From contig MU119259.1 of assembly GCA_014904845.1 (NCBI GenBank), positions 203,001 through 267,000 on the forward strand: DNA of 64,000 nucleotides, in the 5' to 3' direction. Below are positions 58,500 through 64,000 of this stretch, one piece after another (position 1 is the stretch's first letter; each line of letters starts with the position of its first letter). The notes below the pieces were generated by a model. It saw only the letters and a list, made by a program, of their open reading frames with translations, was not told where the DNA came from and did no database searches. Made by a program: the position numbers and the translations under genes. Origin of the DNA: Acephala macrosclerotiorum. Taxonomy: Eukaryota > Ascomycota > Leotiomycetes > Helotiales > Mollisiaceae.

Positions 58500-61400
58500 T
58501 AAAGCTTATACGAGAGATCGTTTTTATTATTAAGTTTTTTTAATAATAATATATTTTTATTTTAAAAAAACGATTATAATTATAAAAAATTTATTATTAT
58601 TTGTTCGATTTAAAAACTGATATTAATACTTTTTATAATAAACGATTTTATTTAAATTTAATCGAAGTATTTAAATATAACGATTTAATTAATTTATTTA
58701 AAAATTTCGCGATTTCGTAATTTCGAATTAATATATAATTAATTCGATAAAAAATATTAAAATTTTATAATTGTAATTAATTTATAATTTCGAATTAATA
58801 TATAATTAATTCGATAAAAAATATTAAAATTTTATAATTGTAATTAATTTATAATTTATAATTATTAATTAATTTAAATCGTATAAAACTCGTAAATAAA
58901 TTGAAATTTTATTAATTTATTATTAAATAAATTAATAAAATTAATCGTAATAATTTAATATAAAAAACGAAAATATTAAAAAATATTTTTTTAATAATAT
59001 AAAATTTTGTAATAAATATATTTTTATTTTAAATATTAAAAAATTTATTAATTTATCGATTTTATTACTCGATAAAATTCGAATTATTATATTAATAAAA
59101 TTATTTTAATTTTAAATTAAAAATTATTAATTTAAAATTTAAAATAAAAAAAAATTACTAAAATTGAAAATTTTATAATTTCTCGTAAAAACGTTTTTAC
59201 GAGATTTACGAAATAAAATATATATCGAATACTAAAAAAAAAAAATTCGTTTATTATTAATTCGTTTAATAAATTATTAAAAAAAAAAAAATTTAAAAAT
59301 TTTAAAAATTTTTAAATTAATCGAATATTATTATTTTAAATTAAATTTATTATATTTAAATTTATAAATTTATTTATTATATTGTTTTTCGTAATATTAA
59401 TATATTTAAAAATTTAATAAAATTTAATATTATAAAAAATTTTAATTTTTTAAATATTTAAAAAAGAATTATTATAAAAAAAATAAACGCGTTTTTTTTA
59501 ATATTTTAAATTATAAAAATATTATTAATATATAATTAAATAATTTTATAATATATTTTTTAAAACAAAATTAAATAACGTATTAAAAAATATTTAAATT
59601 TTAATTATTTTAATATTAAAAATATAAAATATTTTATTAATACTTTTTATAAAATTCGTTTTATAATTAATAATAAAATATAATAAAACGAATTATAAAT
59701 AAAAAACGTTTAAAAAAATATTTTAAATTTTTATTATATATTTATTTTTATTTTATAAACGATTATAAAAAAATAATACGTCGAATTAATAAATATTAAA
59801 TATTAATAATTTGAAATTTTATAATAAAATAAAATTTTATTTTTTTAATATAATTATTTTTAATAAAAAATTTATATTTCGAAATAATATAATTATTAAA
59901 ATAATTTTTTATATTTATTAATATAATATATAAATAATAATAAAATTTTAATTAATTATATATTTTAAAAAATATTTATTTTGTTTTTTAATAAAATATA
60001 TTATTTTTAATTTTTTATAATTCAATTTTTTTTTGTTAAAATTTTCGTAATCGAAAATATTTTATACGTTTATTATTAAAAGTTTAATATTTTAATAATA
60101 TATATAAAAACAATAATTAAATTTATTATAAATCGTTTAAAAAAAAAATTTTAAATTTTTTTAATATATATAATAATAATATTTTATTTTTTTTATTTTT
60201 AATATTATAATTATTTTTATTAATTTTTATATTTAAAAAAACAATTAAAATATAAATATTAAATAAATAAATTATATATTATTTTTTTTATATAAATTTA
60301 ATATAATTTAAATAAAATAATAATAATAATAATAATAATATTAATATTAATTTATATTAAAAAAATAATTAATAAAAATTTATTAAATTGAAAAATTTAT
60401 TTTATTTTAAATTTATTATTTTATTTTTATTTAATTTTTAAATTTTTTTATAATAAAACGAATATTTATAATAATTGATTTTAATATAAAATCGTTATTT
60501 TATTATTATTTAAATATATTATAATTTATAAATATATTTATAATTTTTATATTATATATTTTTATAAATATATTAAATTATTAATATATTATTTATATAA
60601 AATTAAAAACGTTTATTATTAATTATAAATTCGAATTTTATTATATATTTAAAAATTTTAAAAATTTTAATTATTTTTATATTAAAAACGTATAAAAATT
60701 ATTAATTAAATTGCATTTTATTATTAATCGCTCTCTATTTTAACAAATCGTATAATTATAATTTATATATCAAATTCCGTTTATAATTTATTTAAAATTA
60801 TTAAAAAAATTAATAATAAATTTTATTATTATTATTTTTATTAAATTTATTTATAAAATCGATTTTATATTTTGAAAAAATAAAATATTAAATTATTAAA
60901 TTTTTTTAATTTATATTTAAATTTTTGAAATTTTATTTCGATTATTTAAAAAAAATTTATTATATTAATAAATTTTTTTCGTTTATTATTAATAATTTTA
61001 TAAGAAAAATAAAAATTTTTTTAATAAAAAATTTATATTTTAAAAAAAATATAATATTAAATATAATTTTTTAAATTAAAAAAACTTTTTTTATTATAAT
61101 TAAAATTATATTATTAATAAATTTTATAAATATAAAATAAAATTTTTTAAATTTTAATTAAATATTTAATAACGTAATATTTAAAATTAAAATTTTAATT
61201 ATTTAAAAATTAATTAATTATTTTTAAAAATAATTACAATAAAATAAATAATAATATAATTTAAATTATAATTTTTACGTTTTTTAATAATATAAATTAT
61301 TTCGATTTTTTTAAACGCAAATATAATTTTATTAATATTATTATAAATTATTTAATATTATATTCGAAAAAATATAAAACGTAATATAAATCGAAATATA

Positions 61401-64000
61401 AATTTTTAATTAAATAATTTAATTAAATATAATTTATATAAAATAAATAATAATTTTTTTAAAAAACGTTTTATAATTTATTTTATAATTAAATATAAAA
61501 AAAAAATTTAATTTGATTCGATTTTTTTTTTATTAATAAAAAACGATTTAATAAATTTAAAAAATAAAAAATAAAAAATTTATTATATTATATATTAAAA
61601 TAATTTTTATAAAAATAAAATATTAAACGTTTTTTATATGTTTATTATAAAAATTATTTAAATAATATATTAAATAATTATTTTTTCGAGTTTTTTTTTT
61701 TAAAAAAAAATTATAATATTTTAATAAATTTTTTTAATTTTAATTTAAAACGTTTTTATTTTTTTTATTATATTTTTAAATTTAATATTAATTTATATTA
61801 ATTAATAATTTATATTAATTAATAATTTTTATTAATTTAATAATAATATTAAAAAAATATAAAATCGAATATATATTTAATTTTTTATATAAATTTTTTT
61901 AATATTTTAATATAATTATTTTATTAATATTTATTTATTTTATAAGTTTTTTTTTATAATAAAATATAATAATTTTTGATTCGAATATATTATATAATTT
62001 ATTATTTCGTTTATTTTTGATTATTTATAAATATTAAAAATAAAATTTTAATTATATTAATTTAATAAATTAATATAATTTAGTTTTTAAATTTTTAATT
62101 ATAATTATTATTATATTAATTAATAATCAAAAAAAAATTCATTTATATTTATTTTTAAAAAATTAAACGTATTATTAATAATAAATTTTTTTTATAAAAA
62201 GTTTATAAAAATTAATTTTTATTTATTTATTATATTTTATTTGTTAATAATTTAATTAAATTAAATTTTTTTATAAATTATAATTTTATTTTTAATATGA
62301 ATAATAATAAATATATATATGTATATATTTTTATTAATATATTTTTAATTTAAATATTTTACGAAATTTTTCGTATTATATTTATATTATAATATTATTT
62401 GTTTTTAATTTTGCGAATAATATTAAATAAATAAAAAAAAATTTAAAATTAAAAACAAAATTATTTATATAATTTTTTTAATAATAAAATACGCGATAAT
62501 TAATTGATTATATTTAAATTTATACGAAAATTTTTTTAAAAATAATATTGAAAATATTTATTAATTATTTTTTTTATTAAAAAACGAAATAATATAAAAA
62601 TATTAAAAATCGTATAATTAATAATTTCGAGATTTTATTATATAATAAAAAAATCGTAAATAAAAAAATTTAATAAATAAAAAATTTATTTAATACGTAT
62701 AAAAACGATTATAAATTTTTTTTAATATAAAATTATTGATTTATTTATAAAATTTTATTTAAAAATAAAAAATTCGAATTATTTAAAAAAAAACAATTAA
62801 TAAAATTATAATAAATAATTATTAATTTTTATATTTATTAATATTTTTAATTTTATTAATAAAATTATAAAAAACGATTAAAATACTTTTTATAAAAAAA
62901 ATTTAAAAATAAAAATTCAATAAATTTTAATAAATTATAAATTAATTTTTAAATTTTTAAAAGTTTTTATAATATTTACAAAATTAATAAAAATAAAAAT
63001 AATTTTATTAATAATTATAAATAAAAAAATTAATAATATATTAATAATTTTATTATAAAAATTATATACGAATTTTCGATATATAAAAATATAAACGTAT
63101 ATATTATTTATATAAATATATAATATATTTATTATTATATTTTTATTTTATATTTAAAAATATTGAATTAATTATTAATAATTTTTAATATTACGTTTAA
63201 AATATTCGTTTTTTTATTTTATAAATTAATAATAAATAATAAAAAAATACTTATTTAAAAAAAGTAATAATATTAAAATTATTTTATTATTAAAAATCGA
63301 TATAAATACAATAATCAAAAAAAATTAAAAATTAAATTTATTAAATATTAAATATTTTTCGTTTAAAACAATTTATTAAAACGAAAAAATTAATTAATTT
63401 TATTATACGTTTTTATATTTTTATTTTAATCGAATATAAAAATATTATTAATATTTCGAATTAAATTTTTTAAATTAATAACAAATTAAAAAACTTTTAT
63501 AAAATAGTAATTTTTATATTCGTTTAATTAATTTTACGATTTTTTTTAAAAATTTAAATTTATATATAAAATTTTTATTATAATATTTTAATAATTTTAT
63601 AATTTTATTTAAACGTTTAATAATTTTATAATCGAATAAAATACGATAATTTAAAAAACGTTCAATAAAAAATAATAATAAAATTCGTTTATTATTAAAA
63701 TTAAAATCGTTTTTATAATTAATAATCGTTTATTAAACGTTTAAAATTTTTATAATTATTACAAAAAATTATATTATATTAAAATTAAATATTTTATTAA
63801 ATATTTTTATTTTATAAAAAATAAAATAATAATAAACGAAAATTAAACGATATAAAAAATTTATTTTTAAAAAGAAATTAAAATTTTTAATCGAATTTAT
63901 ATTTTTTTAATTTTATTCGTAAAATTTATTAATATAATTATAATTATAATTTCTAATTTCCAATTTTTAATTATTAATAATAAATCGATTTTTATATTCG
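58500..64000. repeat. RIP-type AT-rich DNA continuing past the window
   Basis: Same composition as the other desert blocks, with no open frame. The first 800 bp contain, in inverted orientation, the repeat family seen at 56.2-56.8 kb. These are a mutated hairpin-bounded segment at about 58925-58980, and the palindromic TCGTAAAAACG box followed by AATTCGTTTATTATTAATTCG-like sequence at 59180-59270. A perfect 67-bp tandem duplication lies at 58724-58857. Beyond 59.4 kb I see only A/T runs and short microsatellites (for example TAA repeats near 60325). The right border is outside the window. Confidence 0.8.
58724..58857. repeat. Perfect 67-bp tandem duplication
   Basis: The 67 bp at 58724-58790 are repeated without a single difference at 58791-58857, inside DNA that is otherwise heavily diverged from its relatives. 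Confidence 0.9.

Noticed and set aside
33104..64000. tRNA genes, CRISPR arrays or telomere repeats in the AT-rich region
   Set aside because: No tRNA B-box-like sequence, no spaced direct repeats of CRISPR type, and no TTAGGG runs are visible.

Overview
The window reads as nuclear DNA of a filamentous ascomycete (Pezizomycotina). Genes are dense, with short introns of about 45-140 nt. The conserved proteins are fungal housekeeping types: V-ATPase subunit C, APS kinase, MAK21/NOC1, mitochondrial prolyl-tRNA synthetase and VPS37. The repeats carry the C-to-T/G-to-A signature expected of repeat-induced point mutation (RIP). I cannot name the species.

The left half (1 to about 32.6 kb) is ordinary gene space. 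In order: the 3' end of a VPS37-like ESCRT-I gene; an 8-exon GMC oxidoreductase; an orphan gene whose C-terminus carries four spaced copies of a D-[SG]-F-P-[WG]-I motif; a small orphan; a RIP-mutated FHA-protein kinase pseudogene beside an LTR-like relic (about 10.1-12.6 kb); a conserved fungal acidic protein; an mpaB/DUF2236-type ER oxygenase; an orphan basic Ser/Pro-rich protein; a possible tiny protein; VMA5; MET14 (convergent with VMA5); a mitochondrial hotdog thioesterase; a small orphan; MAK21; and, divergent from it, mitochondrial prolyl-tRNA synthetase. Splice sites were placed by hand. In nearly every model the exon phases close exactly, and two introns use a GC donor instead of GT. 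I see no pathway cluster. Most of these genes are unrelated housekeeping neighbours.

The right half (about 32.65 kb to the end) is a repeat landscape. A 455-bp element with CAGT...ACTG termini and TA duplications (a Tc1/mariner-type MITE) sits at its edge. Beyond it is a desert of more than 30 kb, made almost only of A and T, in which the surviving cytosines in most stretches are in CpG. Inside the desert lie a GC-richer island at 53.1-54.2 kb and one intact 402-codon gene at 57.08-58.29 kb. The island holds unmutated tandem copies of a roughly 207-bp hairpin-bounded repeat, whose mutated relatives are scattered through the desert in both orientations. The gene lies between inverted copies of the same repeat family. 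The desert runs off the right end of the window.
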